DNA from: Tubulanus polymorphus
Lineage: Eukaryota; Nemertea; Palaeonemertea; Tubulaniformes; Tubulanidae
Assembly: GCF_964204645.1 (NCBI RefSeq)
Contig: NC_134028.1
Span: forward strand, 20,496,153 to 20,560,152
Reading direction: 5' to 3'
Length of the DNA: 64,000 bases
The translations under genes and the position numbers were made by a program. The notes under the pieces are model-generated. The model did no database searches, was not told the DNA's origin, and worked only from the letters and a program-made list of their open reading frames with translations. Positions 21,561 through 34,394 of this stretch are shown here, piece after piece (the first letter of the stretch is position 1; each line of letters begins with the position of its first letter).

Positions 21561-22316
21561 CTAGTTTCCCAGTTGTTTCAATGCTGTTTCCAAAGATTTC
21601 AAATTTTTACTTAGATCTTTCACATTGTTTCTTGCGAAATCGATAATCAGCGATTTACCTTGAATTGAATTGAAGATTGTCGGCGAAATGTTACCTAGTA
21701 GATCCGTTGACTTAAGATCGTCCAAGATATTGCTTTGGACGATAGTATCGCAATCTAATTTACTCAGTGGTCCCGATATGGCCTTGCCATAAAACTCGAC
21801 AGCATGAGATGATACCTGCCAATAAAAACAAACGCAATCGAAAATGCTTTTTCTTGGTAAATCCTTAAGATACAACAGTGAAAATCATGATTATAAGAAT
21901 ACTAAGAGGTTATAAATAATTGGCACTATTTCCAGTCTTGAATACAATTGCATAAAAACCCACAATATAGATCTTAAACAACAGTTATTATTTCATTCAA
22001 CGTTTCGCGGGGAATACTTCCACTCATTTTCAGAGATTTGTTTCAAATACTGAGAGGTATATCCGTCAATTCGTCTTTCCATGAACAATATCAACTGCAC
22101 GTTGGACCAAGAAGGTTGGTAGACTTTAGGTTCATGAGTGTAGCTGCGATGGATTAACTCTACATATTACATTCGATTGGTGAATCGCTTTGACGATACA
22201 GCGTTTCCTCTTTATAGGGAATTATTTACCTTGCTACATGTACTTTCATCAGCAATGGCATCGGTTGTAACCCAGAAAACCGCTAGAAAAACCACCAAAA
22301 AACTGATCAATTTCAT
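21561..22316 (-). CDS. Gene A copy 5: small secreted protein, intact
   Basis: Exons (leftward) 22230-22316 and 21561-21815 join in phase 0 across a 414-base intron; 113 residues. Exon 1 encodes the signal peptide with an extra Ala before DESTCSK. Exon 2 reads VSSHAVEFYGKAISGPLSK, LDCDTIVQSN, LGNISPTIFNSIQGKS and ends ALKQLGN. Both Cys are kept. This is the diverged subfamily shared with copies 1 and 6. TATA box at 22512-22518. It is head-to-head with copy 6. Confidence 0.85.
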
Positions 22317-22511
22317 GTTGTCTCTGGAAAACTGCAATCAGATCATAGAAATAGAGACTGGTTTCCGGCAGTGTCAGAACAGGAGACTGGTTCCCGACTG
22401 TGTCAGTTCATAGATATTACGAGTGATCTTACCTGTATGATATGTGTTGAGATTTAGCGTGGTGTTGAAGCGACTGACGAATGTCTCATTTTGTCGATTG
22501 AATCTTGCCAG

Positions 22512-22518
22512 TTTTATA
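22512..22518 (-). promoter_or_regulatory. TATA box of gene A copy 5
   Basis: TATAAAA on the minus strand at the conserved offset from exon 1. Confidence 0.6.
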
Positions 22519-22889
22519 CATATTTTGGGATGAATAATATTTGATCAGAAGTTGCTTAACGGTTTCACATTATATATCCCACTCAGTAGATTCAATTCCA
22601 ACTATTTACAGGATCGATTCGATTATTTTTGCTTTGTTTAATCTGTCTGGCCCTGTTTTTCTACTGTATATTGCTGGAAATTTGAAGGACGATGGAGGTT
22701 TAATATTTTTCACCCACATATGAATAAAATCTTGTAAAAGGCTACTTTATGAACTGTATATTCAAATATTAATTAAATTGCATCCGGTCCCACAGTTCCA
22801 CATTTCCACAGTAGAATTATTCAAATTATTGAAAACTCGTGACTCAAATATAACCAAACTTTAGAACTTTGTCCAGGACTGTGGAACGG

Positions 22890-23230
22890 GATCCTAAGTA
22901 AGCAAGTCCTGAAGTGTGAAAAAGTGTGGTAAAAGTAAGTCCAAAACACGGTGGATCTGGATCAACAACTGTAGAAGTAGGTCATGAAGTGTGGAACTTG
23001 GCCCACAACAGTGAAAGTAGGTCCAGAACAATGGAACTGCGTCGACAACTGTAGAAAGTAGTCCAAAATTGTGGAACTTGCTCTACAACTGTAGAAACAT
23101 GTCCAAAACTGTGGAACTGGATCCAAAACCGTAGAATGGGCCCGAACTGGGTCGACAAGTAAGGAAGGTGCATTTCTGTGGAACTCGATCCAAAAATTAG
23201 GTCTACACCAAGACTGTGGAACCGGGAAAA
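22890..23230. repeat. Degenerate ~40-bp minisatellite, unit 6
   Basis: Same words as at 5735-6265, with ~90 fewer bases than the other copy of this duplication. Confidence 0.75.
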
Positions 23231-23962
23231 CTGTAATTAGAGAGTTTTCAGAACTTTGTCCAAAACTGTGGAAATGGATCTAGTTTTATGGAACTTGGCA
23301 GGAGTGTCGAACTGAAAACTGTGAAAAACTGCGGGATTGGCTCTCTTGGAAAAGTTCGAAGTTTTGACATAAGAATCTATTCTATATCGTGTGTTTTCGG
23401 TATCTGCAGTTGAAATTGACGAGAACTTGTTCAATTTGGGGAATATCGGCGAAAAAACTAATTACGCCAAACGTTTTAACAGTAGTAAATATCAATAAAA
23501 TCATTGATTGCATCGATCACGAGTTAGGTTCTATTCAAACTGACTATTGATTATTCGTAGATGATAGCTTTGATCAGATCCCCTCTATAGGAAACATCCA
23601 AGTCATGTGTAGAAGTTTCTGCCACATTTTGAATTTGCCAAAAAGAATCTGCATGATAAAAATTGTTAGCTTGAAAAAATCTAATGAATTTGAAACTGTA
23701 GGGCAGTCTAGGGGTACCGTAATAACTTCTCCCTATCCCGAACAGACGGAGTATCATCAAACACACGACCTTTCAAACTCATTGTATTGCAAGGCCGCAC
23801 TTATAACATATTGTTTTCTATTATACTATGACCCCGAGAGCTGGTGTAGAATTCGACCTTGTACCTGATTGCACTCGTTCAGTAAAAATAGTCTATATTT
23901 TCAGAACAAGAAAATTTGTATTTAAAAATATGGAAATACGATTGTATAATGCTTTGTTTCAG

Positions 23963-24067
23963 GGTGAAATGAAGGTGATTTTAAAGATTGCGGTTTATGT
24001 CGGGTTTGGTTGTGGTATAACCAGTATGCTTTGCCTTGTAAGGAGCCTCCGGAAGTGTTATAAGTGA
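23963..24067 (+). pseudogene. Single membrane-segment terminal exon of gene B, unit 6
   Basis: Same acceptor, helix and stop as 6993-7097, with one Leu-to-Val change in the helix end (CLVRSLRKCYK). The upstream CUB-like frame is also present (23690-23900) but interrupted. Confidence 0.4.
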
Positions 24068-24536
24068 CATTGTGAATTTTTTTTATTAACTTGCGTCCGA
24101 TCGAAATGTTTTGCGACGTAGAAACTAAATAATTTTTTTCGTAGAAACGAAAATGTGTGACATGGTGGAAAATATTATTTTCTAACTAACTGTGGGTTAG
24201 GATCAGAAAAAGAGGTTTGGGGTGTCTTGCCCATTACTCGCACTCCCAATTAAGGCACAGGCACTCCACCGTTGCACGGATAGCCGAAAGCTCGTAACTA
24301 GTCATAATCATGTGTGTGATTAGCGAATTAGTAGATCTTATCCAAATCCTAACATAACGCTCAAAGCGATATTAGCCCCAACTCAAGTGTTCTTACCCCC
24401 AAGCCTTCTAAAAAGCCTTCGCAAAATTACCCCTCAGACAATAACCCTTCGCAAATGATCCCCAAAAATAACACATCACCTTCGAATTGCCCCAGAATAA
24501 CAACCCCCAGACAACTCATGGAGATTGCCAACCCCC

Positions 24537-24944
24537 TTACTCCAGTAGGCGGGGGGATTTGTATTCTTACAATGAGGAATGCTACAATTTTTGACTCGAA
24601 TGATACATGTATGAACGTTAAGGGCTATGGTCATGTGATTTTCGATTGGGATTCCTGATTGGGGTGTTAAACTTTGTATCTATAATTCCAAATTCGTAAT
24701 CGACCCACACGTAGTTGATGCTGGGTTCAGGTAACATTCTGTTATAATCAACTTATTAAATATGACGAAATGAGAATCATACAATTATTCGGCTACTTTC
24801 TATACGTACAGCTTGTAGGGTTAGTAGGATTCATGGATAACAGGTAGTCATGGAATCGGTCAAAGACTGACAAATGGCTTTGGTCTCTTCAATAATCTGT
24901 TTGACCCCCCTCCATGGAGTCAGGGGTCAGGCGGACATGCCTCC
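24537..24944. other. Spacer related to the palindrome centre
   Basis: About 24655-24900 is a diverged reverse complement of 15880-16145. The first ~100 bases are unique. No gene is seen. Confidence 0.5.
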
Positions 24945-25050
24945 TATTAAAAAATATTTCGTTCGAACGGAAAAATTTCGTTCCCACGAAAATCTTTTCG
25001 TTAGAACGAAAACATTTCGTTCCCACGAAAACATTTTGTTCGAATGAAAA
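24945..25050. repeat. Dense array of TTCGTTCNNACGAA words
   Basis: Five near-palindromic words, alternating TTCGTTCGAACGGAA, TTCGTTCCCACGAAAA and TTCGTTAGAACGAAAA, every ~18 bases. Confidence 0.8.
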
Positions 25051-25329
25051 GATTAATGATATAATCTTGCAATACAATGTGTCGTTTGTCTAAATGATCG
25101 CTTGTTGCTCGTGGGATATACACTGTGTTAACGTTAGGGACAAGTGAACTGTATGAACTCAAATATCAGCGTTATTAAGACATAATTTTGTCTCAACACC
25201 AGTTGTCTCAACAATTGGCGTAATTAATTTTTTCACCAAATTGAGCAAGTTCTAGTCGATTTCAATGCGAAAACAGAAAATGCACAATATCGAATAGCTT
25301 TTTAAGTCAGAACTTCGAGCTTTTTCGGG

Positions 25330-26000
25330 TTGAGACCCAATTCTGAAGTTTATCACAGAGTTCCACATTCCTTGACCAAGTTCCATAAAACTAGATCCAG
25401 TTCCACAGAACACCACTCCACAGTTCTGGGTCCATTTCCACAGTTGTTGACCAAGTTTCATAGTTCTGCATGGAGCTTGCAGTTGTAGGCCAAGTTATTC
25501 TGTTCTGAGACCTACTTCCATAGTTGTGGTCTATGTTCAACAGTTGTGGGCGTACCTTTACAGTTGTGAACCAAGTTCCACAGTTCTGGGCCTACCTCAC
25601 TTGTGGTCCCAGTCACAGTTCTGGACCTACTCCTACAGTTTTGGATCCAGTTCCACAGTTTTGGACCTGCTTATAGAGTTGTAGAACCAGTTCCACAATG
25701 TGGACCTACTTCTATAGTTGTAGACCTAATTCCTCAGTTCGGGTCCTACATCTACAGTTATGGACACAGTTCCAAAACTTCTGGACCTACTTCTACAGTT
25801 TTGGACCTTCTTACACAATACTCGTCCTACTTCTTGAATTGTGGACACAATTCCAAACCCCTGGACCTACTTGTTCAGAAAGTTGTGAATCAAGATCTAC
25901 AGTGTGCTGGACATACCTCGGCAGCTTTGGACACAGTTCAACACTTCTGGACTTGCTTATCTAGGGTCCAATTCCACAGTCCTGGACAAAGTTCGGTTGA
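25330..26000. repeat. Degenerate ~40-bp minisatellite, unit 7
   Basis: The longest array of this family; repeats of CAGTTCTGGACCTACTTCTA and CAGTTGTGGACC. ORFs of 88 and 146 codons here only follow the repeat. Confidence 0.8.
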
Positions 26001-26530
26001 ATTTGATTCAAGAGTTAAAATGGATTCATTTTCGTCAAGTTGACTCTTCTGTGGAATTGTGGAACCGGGCGAAGTTTGGTTAATATTTGAATCTACAGTT
26101 CATATCAAGTCTTTTACAGGATTTTATTTCATTGTGTGGGTGAAAAAATGTACAACGTACTTCAAATTTCCAGCAACGACTGTAAACAAATCAGGCAGAT
26201 TAAACATGACAAATATAATCGAATCAATCCTGTAATCAGTTGGAATCAAATCTATATTTCAGTGAAGTGCTAATCCCGAAGCCGTTCAGCAACTTCTGAT
26301 CAGATATTATTCAGCCCAAAGTATGTATAAATCTCGCAAAATTTAATCGACAAAATGAAACATTCGTCGGTCGCTTCACCAGCACGTTAAATTTCAACAC
26401 ACATCATACAGGTAAGATCAGTAACGCAAAATATCCATGTTCTGGCAAAGTCGGGAACCAGTCGTTTGTTCTGGCTTAGCCGGGACCAGTCTCTATTTCT
26501 ATGATCTGATTGCAGTTTTCCGGAAACAAC

Positions 26531-27260
26531 ATGGAATTGATAAGTTTTTGGTGGTTTTTCTGGCGGTTTTCTGGGTTTCAACCGATGCCATTGATGAAAG
26601 TACATGTAGCGAGGTAAATATATGTCTATGATGAGGAAACGCCGTTTGTTAATCGTCGAAGCATTTCTTCAATCATGTTATGATCAAATAATCCATCGCA
26701 GCTACACTCATGAACCTAAAGTCTACAAACCTCATTGGTCCTATGTACAATTGATATTCCTGATGGAAAGACGAATCAACAGAAATAACTCTCGGTATCT
26801 GAAACAAATCTCTGAATATGGGTTGAAGTATTCATTCCCATGAAAAAGTAGCTGCTGTTTTGGATTTATGTTGTGGGTTTTTACGCAATTATATTCAAGA
26901 CTGGAAAAAGTCGCAATTATTTATAACCTCTTAGTATTCTTATATTAATAGTGATTATCAGTGTTGTATTTGAAAGGTTCACCAAAGAAAAAGCATTTTC
27001 AATTGTGTTTGTTTTATTGGCAGGTATCATCTCGTGCTGTCGAGTTTTACGGCAAGGCCATATCGGGACCACTGAGCAAATTGACTTGCAAGTCTATCGT
27101 TAAAAGCAATATCTTCGACGATCTTAAGTCACCAGGTCGACTAGGTAATATTTCGTCGACGGTCTTCAATTCTAGAAAGGGCAAATCGCTGATTATCGAT
27201 TTCGCAAGAAACAATGCGAAAAATCTAAGAAAAATTTTGATCCTTGATCTTGAGCCTTGA
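26531..27260 (+). pseudogene. Gene A copy 6: frameshifted
   Basis: Exon 1 (26531-26613) is 83 instead of 84 bases: one T is missing from the T-run after ATAAG, so the ATG is out of frame with FLVVFLAVFWVSTDAIDESTC. Exon 2 (27024-27260) keeps YGKAISGPLSKLTC and NISSTVFNSRKGKS but its C-terminus is altered after NLRK to ILILDLEP. It keeps both splice sites and a TATAAAT at 26326-26332. An upstream in-frame ATG (26437) exists but would add a non-signal leader. Probably dead, unless the T-run is miscalled. Confidence 0.75.
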
Positions 27261-27263
27261 AAC

Positions 27264-27985
27264 AACTGGGAAACTAGAAAACTAGAAAATGCCATGGAAA
27301 TGATGGATAATTCGAACAACATCGCGTCATACTAGAAGATCTAAATTCTAATTCTAATTCAGTTCTAGGTTTCGGGTTTCCTTGTTCTATACGATTCAAA
27401 TGTTTGTCAGTTATTTGTTTATAAATAAATGCAAATAGATAATTCTTCGTCGGCATTATAAATGAATGTAGTGATGTATTGATTTCATTGACGGTTCGAT
27501 CGCAGTTTGCAGTTCCCCCGGAAACCGGTGAGCAGATGAAACGAGTTCCCAGTATACGTAAGTATAGTTGGACCAGGACGGCATTGAGAATCTTCAACTT
27601 TTGACAACACATGAAGACAGCTGATGGCTTAGTTCGGCACACTCAGATATTAAACTAGATCACCAAAGTAATAATGATCGGACTAGTTTCCTTGTACCTA
27701 TTCTTTCGACTCTTAATCAACATGTCTTTTCTGAATGTAATGAACTTTCTCCAAATATCCCTATCAGAGAAGGAAAGAAAATCATCGGGAAAACTAGGCG
27801 TTCGCGCGATCACTATCGTTATCTGGGATATGAAGGCATAGGTTGTACATTTATTTAGTTATTCATCGTCTCAGTTCATACTAAGTAGAAAGATACGCAC
27901 AGGATAAAGAAATTGAAAGAAAAAACAAAAAATATTACATGATTACAAATGAACCAATACTATAATCATACAATCGATACAAAAA
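27264..27985. other. Gene A downstream region and transition to retrotransposon
   Basis: Up to about 27740 this is related to 19160-19440 (GACCAGGACGGCATT, GGCTTAGTTCG, TTCTTTCGACTCTTAATCAAC words). The rest has no recognisable feature up to the retroelement. Confidence 0.45.
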
Positions 27986-30312
27986 GGACTTACATTTATG
28001 GATATAATGAAAATGACCCACAAAGGTCGTATACTGTATTTATTTCTAAATTTACTCATTTATATGATACATGCTTTCCATTTATCAAACGCATGAACGC
28101 AAAAAACCAATAAGTCTAAACCCTGGTTAACTACGGGCTTGTTAGACTCTATTAAATATAAAAATCACTTATATAGGAAAACACTTTATAATTCAGATAT
28201 TGCTTTTAAATCCCGTTATTTAGAATATAAGCGATTATTATCACGTTTATTAAAAACTGTTGAAAAAGGTTACTATGATACTCAGTTATTTGGTGTAAAG
28301 AATGATATGAAAGCTACGTGGAAAATCTTAAAAACAGTTATTGGAAGTAACTCCGTCAAAGAACAACTACCAGCTTCCTTTAAGCTAAACAACGTAACTG
28401 TCAGTGGTAGTTTAAACATTGCAAATGAGTTTAATACTTTTTTTTGTTAATATCGGACATCGTTTAGCAAATATGATCCCCGAGTCTGAAAAACATTTCA
28501 GTTTTTATTTAAATCGTCCTAATAATGAAAACTTCTTTTTCTTCCCAACAAACTCGCTAGAAATTGATGAAATAGTAAATAAATTCTCTGGAAATAAAGG
28601 TATTGGCATTGACGGGATCTCTATAAAAATAGTTAAAAGAATTATTGATGTTATTAAATATCCACTTACTCATATATTCAACAATAGCCTTCATTCTGGA
28701 GTGGTCCCTGCTGAACTCAAAATTGCTCGGGTGTGCCCTCTGTATAAAAAAGGTGAATGCGATTCCTTTGACAATTATCGACCCTTATCTATTTTACCAT
28801 ATTTTTCTAAGATACTAGAAAAACTTGTTCATAAACGTTTAGTCGCTTTTTGTAAAAATTTGAAATTATTGATCATAACCAATTTGGATTTAGGAAAAAT
28901 TACTCAACATCAATGGCATTAACTCGTATATCTGATGAAATAGCAGCCAATATTGACGAAAGAAAAACAACGATTGGAATATTTTTGGATTTGTCTAAAG
29001 CTTTTGACACAGTAAATCACCGTATTCTTTTGGATAAACTTGATCATTATGGTATTTAAGGCACAGCACTTAATTGGTTTCAAAATTACTTAGAAGGTCG
29101 CAAACAAATAGTCCAGATTAAAGATACTAATTCTACCGCTTTAGATATTGATATTGGAGTACCACAGGGCTCCATTTTAGGTCCATTACTATTTATACTA
29201 TACATAAACGACTGTACTCGTGCATCTGATATCCTAAAGTTAATTTTATTTGCTGATGACACGAATGCTTTCTATAGTGATCATCTCGTTGACCGCCTGA
29301 TAAAAACGATCAATACTGAACTTTCGAAACTAGTTGTTTGGTTTGGTGCCCACAAGTTATCAATTAATATCAGTAAAACTTATTATATATTTAGTAAAAC
29401 TTTTGTTGGTAATACAAAGATTTATATCGATGATCGTGAAATTGAACGTGTCCACACTACCAATTTTTTGGGGGTTTTAATAGATGAAAAACTGTCATGG
29501 GATGATCACATAAAATCTGTGTATGTAAAAAAGTGTCACGTTGTGTTGGCGTTCTTCATCGTGTTGTCTTCCAATTCTTTACGTACCTTGTATTTATCCT
29601 TAATAGACCCGTATCTTCAATATTGTAACATTGTTTGGAAAAGAACTTCTGATTATAAACTGCATCCATTAACAATTCTACAAAAACGTGCTGTCCGTTT
29701 GGTCAGCAAATCCCATTATTTAGAACACACTGATCCAATTTTTGCTCGGTTAAATATACTTAAAATTAAGAATATTAACAAACTCCAACTAGCTATTTTT
29801 GTACATAAATTCGTCAATTCAAAATTGCCTCGGACCTTTCAGACTTATTGGAACTTCAATTATAAAATTCATAGTAAACCTACGCGTAATAGATTTAGAA
29901 TTAGATTGCCTTATTTTAGAACTGTAACTAGAAAATCTTCTGTCAAAATATCCGGTCTCCTATTATGGAATACTCTATCCGAATCAATTCAAACTATTCA
30001 AAGCGAACCTGCCTTTAAGCGTACCTACATTAAATCATTATTCAACACTTTGTACATTTTCATTCTATACAAACCTATGTTAATGTGTAATATGTGAAAC
30101 TTTTTTTTTCTTTTCGCCTGTTAATTACTTGTGTGCATGATGTGTGAGTGTGATGAATGTGGTGTGGATGCTTCTGGGTGATACGGCTTAGATAGACTGT
30201 TTCAGTCTCTCCGTGTAGCCCCATTATCCTGTTACATTTTTCTTCGTCTAATCATACTTATTATATCGTTCAATAATGTAACATCGTAATGAAAATAAAT
30301 TTCAATTTCAAT
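27986..30312 (+). mobile_element. 5'-truncated CR1/L2-like non-LTR retrotransposon, decayed
   Basis: Same family as 57448-62300. It begins within ORF2, between endonuclease and reverse transcriptase (FTHLYDTCFPFIK). RT motifs are present in broken frames: [49 protein letters not shown]-like and FADDTNAFY (~29250). The C-terminal ORF (29468-30097) keeps YCNIVW, LQKRAVRLVSKSHYLEHTDP and LLWNTLSES. At least three frameshifts or stops separate the pieces (28450, 28922, ~29057). The 3' end is an ATAAATTTCAATTTCAA tail ~20 bases from the BHMT stop codon. Confidence 0.85.
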
Positions 30313-30334
30313 ATATTGACGTAATGGGCTTGTA

Positions 30335-32343
30335 TTAATGAATAAGTTCCTTTTCTGAGTTGTAAGCAGCGCTGTTTGGACGACCGGTTTTAGGGATTAG
30401 ATTCATCCAATAATCTCTACCGTGTCTGCAATAAATAAAAGAGCATGATATATAAAGCGATGCTTCCGCGCAATATGGATACTGGTATAAAAACGTCAGG
30501 ATTATCCGGCTATCGGTTTACTTTTGACGATCATATTCATATACACTCTGTCCATATCCAGCCGCGAATGGTAAATTATGATCTTTTCCGGGTTGTCTGA
30601 ATCCTCGTTCCTCGGATAACTGTAATCAGGGAAGTGTGATGAGACACATCACACTTCCCTGCTGTAATCAATATAATTATAATGTTAATTATCATGCGAA
30701 TGGATTTCTCAATGTGATTTGGATATCGAAATGCAATGCAACATTTTGTGTACAAACTTCTTCAGCCATTTCACGAATATGATAACTCTCGAATCCGCAA
30801 CATCCTCCGATGTATCTCACTCCAAGTTCATAAGCTCTACGGGCATAATCTCTACATTCCCAACGAGTAAGAATGCGTGGTTCCATCGCTGAAAATGAAA
30901 AAGCATCTAAATACGCATGTATTAGCTATTTCAATGTCGAGACGATCGAAATGTTATTTCAGCTCACCTAACATACACTCGGGTAAATGAGAATATCCTT
31001 CAACTAGATACTCAGTTTCAGGAGAAAGGAATCCGATTGGCTGCATCATCAGAAATTGAGATAAACCAGCTTCATTCAGGGCATCTTTCATCAATTTCAT
31101 CGTTTACAGTTGCGCGTTATAATCAAACTGGCAATTTAAACCCACAATATCGGCCCCTGGGTGATTGAAAACAAACACATACGATTATGATTTAATAAAC
31201 TTTGCACGACATTGAAACATTTTTGAAAAATAACGAATATTAAGAGGGATGTTTCTTGAGTGAAGGCATGATTTGACACCTCGTTTAGCCATTCTAACTG
31301 AACATTCTCCTGCACTGATTCCATCCATACACCCAACTGGACCTATTCTCATGGTACACGCTATAGGTTTGTTGTAATTCTTCATGACATCAATCGCCCA
31401 CTCCATCTCCTCGATTGAACAGAAATACTGGATTCGAAAAATACATGTATACATTCGACAATACAGTGTTACACAAATGTTCGATTTGTTGATAGTGAAA
31501 TTCCAATGTAAAATACCAATGAATATCATCCTAGTCTTGAATAACAGATGCTTACCTCCGCTATAAAGAAATCGACATCCTTTTCTTTGAACACTTGGCA
31601 TTGCTTTTCGAATTCTGCTTGAACTGCTGCCTTCCCTTTCCAGCTGTATATGTCGGTGTAGGCGACAAACCTCCGCAAACTAGTAGATTGTATGATGTGG
31701 CAACATTACGTGCAAGATCGCACGCCGCGTGGTTTATAAATACATTATAAATATGTACATCATTACCAAAGCACTAACCATTCAGTACAATTTGTATGAC
31801 TGAATAGTTGAATAAGAGTGAGATAGATAAAGACCACAACCTACGTTATAATTTTTGGCCGACTCACTACATTGAAGCATTCCATCCGTCGCGTGAAAGG
31901 TGAATGCTTGAATTACATCAGCTCCAGCTCGAGCAAATTCTTTATGTAAACCACTGACTGAAAAATGGCAAATTAATGATTTTTCTTTTATCGGCGAATC
32001 CCAGTTTTGACTTGAAGATAACCCAACGGTTATTTTATAGGACTTTTTTTCTGGCAGATGCCTCGTAGTTCGTCATTGTTTAAATTCAAAATGATGCCCA
32101 CAAAACTATAGATTTTTTTGCAGGCAGGAAGGTGTGCTAAAATTGATCGGGTAAAGTTGGGCTGTGAATAGAATAAGTCACAAACATGTAAAACCTACCG
32201 GCGTCAGGATGTTCTAGAACGCATTCAGGAGTATACAGCCCAGCAGTCACATATCCTCTTTTTTCGAATGTATTCATGTAACTACCGTCGCCAATGATTA
32301 TGCGTTTTGCTAATATCTCCAGTATATTCGGTTTAGCTGCCAT
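30335..32343 (-). pseudogene. BHMT: Betaine-homocysteine S-methyltransferase, eight exons, two lesions
   Basis: BHMT transfers a methyl group from betaine to homocysteine, using a zinc held by three Cys. Exons (leftward): 32199-32343, 31845-31957, 31556-31773, 31280-31427, 30968-31156, 30758-30888, 30522-30619, 30335-30425; all junctions are GT-AG and in phase, and the total matches ~376 residues (vertebrate enzyme ~406). Visible motifs: [36 protein letters not shown] (zinc Cys), [10 protein letters not shown] (the other two). Lesions: a TAA at 31104-31106 replaces Lys just after the first zinc motif, and exon 3 is two bases too long near 31648 (a TA in ACATATACAG), shifting the frame. Zinc ligands and splice sites are otherwise intact, so either decay is very recent or these are assembly errors. 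The acceptor of exon 3 is the least certain. Confidence 0.85.
30627..30661. repeat. Perfect 15-bp hairpin in a BHMT intron
   Basis: CAGGGAAGTGTGATG, 5-base spacer AGACA, then its exact reverse complement. It sits a few bases from the acceptor of exon 7 (30620-30622) and duplicates the nearby CTGTAATCA on both sides. Confidence 0.8.
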
Positions 32344-33304
32344 ATCTAGTATTTTGCAAATAAGGCCACCTTGAATCGTTTAACGTTTGACAAAGATTTC
32401 CAAACTGGCCTATGAATTTTACAGAAAACACATTTTACTATTAGGTCAACCATCGTTGTCCCATTCGATGGTTATAGAAATTGATTGCCTTGATATACAT
32501 GTCACGCGTATATTCTGTTGTTGTTGTACGAGGTTCCGTCTAGGCAACTTGAATGAGAGTTTTGATGTATATCAAATCATTTACTGGACCGTTGCCATTG
32601 GGAAAAAGATTTCCCCCAAAAGTTGCACCTGTTCACGGTGACGAATATCCGCGATATCATAAGCTGAGATCCTGCCCTTTCTGATGATATCGACGAATAC
32701 TATCAAGTCCATTCAATTTGATCATGTATAAAGGTTTATTAAGGTTTTTATGGGTTCATACGAAATTCCTGGATGCTGCGGGGACCTGCTGTTTGAGGGA
32801 TGATTTCTCAAGGATTCTAGATTTTGGCAATTTGGTCGGAAGCCTTCATGAGTTGATAATTATATAATGTGGTTTTGTACGATATAAATTAGTTGCATCA
32901 TATCTATAGAACTAATTACTGGATGTAATTAATCTATACCGCTGTTAATTCGTCGCTGATTTTAATATGTCAATTAGATCTTAATCGATTTACTCAATTA
33001 CAATAATTAGAACAGCGTTGAATTAGTTTACCTTCACAGAAGTCGAAAATGTGTAATTAAGTAATTAATGTCAGTCGCCAGTGTTTTATTAATGAGATGT
33101 GCTCCTCTCTCACGTGTCGGGTTTGAGTGACAGATGATCCCGGTATAAAACAATCTGATGAGACATCAACAAATCAGTTCAGCCAATGACTAGTCATCAT
33201 CATCACTTTCATTGAATTAGCGGATAATCAGTAAGCGCGGGATTAACGAATTAACATTCAATCGATGATTTATGGATTACCACTCATAGGATTTAAAGAT
33301 TACA
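32344..33304. other. Intergenic region between divergent BHMT and BMPER-like genes
   Basis: No ORF with recognisable domains. AT-rich, with ATTAATTA-type words. The two genes are transcribed away from each other, so both promoters should lie here; I see no convincing TATA box for BHMT, and GGTATAAAACAATC at about 33141 is a candidate TATA for the gene on the right. Confidence 0.45.
33142..33148 (+). promoter_or_regulatory. Candidate TATA box of BMPER-like gene
   Basis: TATAAAA within GGTATAAAACAA, about 160 bases upstream of the ATG at 33305. Confidence 0.4.
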
Positions 33305-33590
33305 ATGGATTATTACGCCGTTAAAACGATTGTGTTGATTTCAGTAATCTATTTAGTAACGGGTTAGTCTTCATATCTTATCGATAATAACAATAAAGTT
33401 ATTAAATTATCAGATGTTAAATGATAATATTGAAATGTTGTTTTTCATCAATTAAAGGTTGTAAATATCGGAATAAAGAATATAAAAGTGGAGCTGAATA
33501 GATTGACGAAAAAGATCCCTGTAAACAGCACTCGTGTTCGGTAAGTAAATTGAACCTGGATTTCTCAAATAATATGTCACGTCTGAAATA

Positions 33591-33795
<205 letters not shown>

Positions 33796-34365
33796 AGCTA
33801 CGACCGAGTCCCATCTGCGTTAGAATCTAATTCATTAAACTTACAGAAAAACATCTCATTCTAACTCACTGGATCCTGATTGTTTTACATTATCAAAGCA
33901 ATGGTTTAATGTTTCAAGATATTTTTTTCAGTCCGGTGTTCTGACTCTAAGTAAAGTACAATGTCGCGCGGGATGTCGTGAACAGATATATAAACCGGGT
34001 CAATGTTGTCCGGCCTGTAGCAGCGAGAAAGAGAACACTAAAGGATGTGTTCTGAATGGAATAACCGTCGAAGATGGGAAATCAATGACAAAACCCGGTG
34101 AAAAGTGCACAACATGTAAATGCCAGGTATAAATGAATAATCATGTTTAGTTCTAAAACTTTTAAGCAATTCATACGTATTTCAATCATATACACACGTT
34201 CAATTTCATATAATATAAATATCATTGTTTTCGATGTGTTTCAGTCGGGGGAATTGACGTGTATTCGGAAAGTTTGCCCAGTTCTAAATTGTCCGCAAAA
34301 ATATCAAGTACACGAAGAAAATGTGTGCTGTCCAATTTGTAAAGGTAACTAATCTTTTAAGATAT

Positions 34366-34394
34366 CCAGGTTCGAGTCCTGGCCCGGTGGCATA
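34366..34394 (+). repeat. tRNA T-arm-like fragment
   Basis: CCAGG-TTCGAGT-CCTGG is a perfect five-pair T-stem with a canonical TTCGA loop, followed by CCCGGTGGC like an acceptor strand. No matching 5' half lies upstream, so this is a tRNA or SINE remnant, not a tRNA gene. Confidence 0.5.

Larger units (their letters stand above)
20985..24536. repeat. 3.5-kb segmental duplication, copy 2
   Basis: Same-orientation match of 3927-7477. This copy has the intact gene A (21561-22316), a shorter minisatellite, and about 95 extra bases near 24298-24390. Its right boundary lacks the BHMT filler. Confidence 0.92.

Noticed and set aside
25603-26043. 146-codon plus-strand ORF and similar ones at 17185-17609 and 54468-54734
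   Set aside because: They follow the degenerate ~40-bp minisatellite; overlapping frames are equally open.
34366-34394. tRNA gene
   Set aside because: Only a T-arm-like hairpin is present; no D-arm, anticodon arm or matching acceptor strand.
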